Assembly (NCBI RefSeq): GCF_000720135.1
Contig: NZ_JOIU01000060.1
Coordinates: 1-5,238, forward strand
Origin: Streptomyces sp. NRRL S-1022
Lineage (GTDB): Bacteria; Actinomycetota; Actinomycetes; Streptomycetales; Streptomycetaceae
Length of the DNA stretch: 5,238 bases
Reading direction: 5' to 3'
Every line of letters starts with the position of its first letter. The first letter of the stretch is position 1. Of this stretch, positions 1 to 5,238 are shown piece after piece. Below the pieces are notes generated by a model, which did no database searches, had not been told where the DNA came from, and saw nothing but the letters and a program-made list of their open reading frames with translations. The translations under genes and the position numbers were made by a program.

Positions 1-5238
<5,238 letters not shown>

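Overview
The window is a slice from the interior of one very large nonribosomal peptide synthetase (NRPS) gene on the + strand. The coding frame begins at base 2 and stays open to the right edge: 1745 complete codons, with no start codon, stop codon or intergenic DNA. Very high GC, third codon positions that are almost all G or C, and no in-frame TTA codon noticed on reading through point to a high-GC actinomycete, Streptomyces-like. The sequence alone does not support a species or a named product.

Layout, left to right: the C-terminal subdomain of an adenylation domain (A1, 1-325); a peptidyl carrier protein (PCP1, 377-577); a condensation domain (C1, about 674-1909); a C-A linker; a complete adenylation domain (A2, about 2006-3517); PCP2 (3569-3769); C2 (about 3866-5104); a second C-A linker; and the first residues of a third adenylation domain at the right edge. 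The window therefore holds just over one and a half copies of a repeating A-PCP-C unit with a period of 3192-3198 bp. No epimerase, methyltransferase, ketosynthase, reductase or thioesterase domain is present.

In assembly-line logic, C1 takes the chain on PCP1 as donor and joins it to the amino acid that A2 loads on PCP2. C2 then passes the product to a carrier beyond the window. Both carrier serines and the visible A-domain core motifs are intact, so the modules look functional. Three points stand out. Both C domains carry non-canonical HHxxxDG motifs (CHPIMEG and SHAVMDG). A2 has an unusual specificity signature, read by eye as DLPKVAEVGK. Synonymous codon choice flips from C-ending to G-ending codons at about base 5063, at the end of C2, which could mark a recombination seam.
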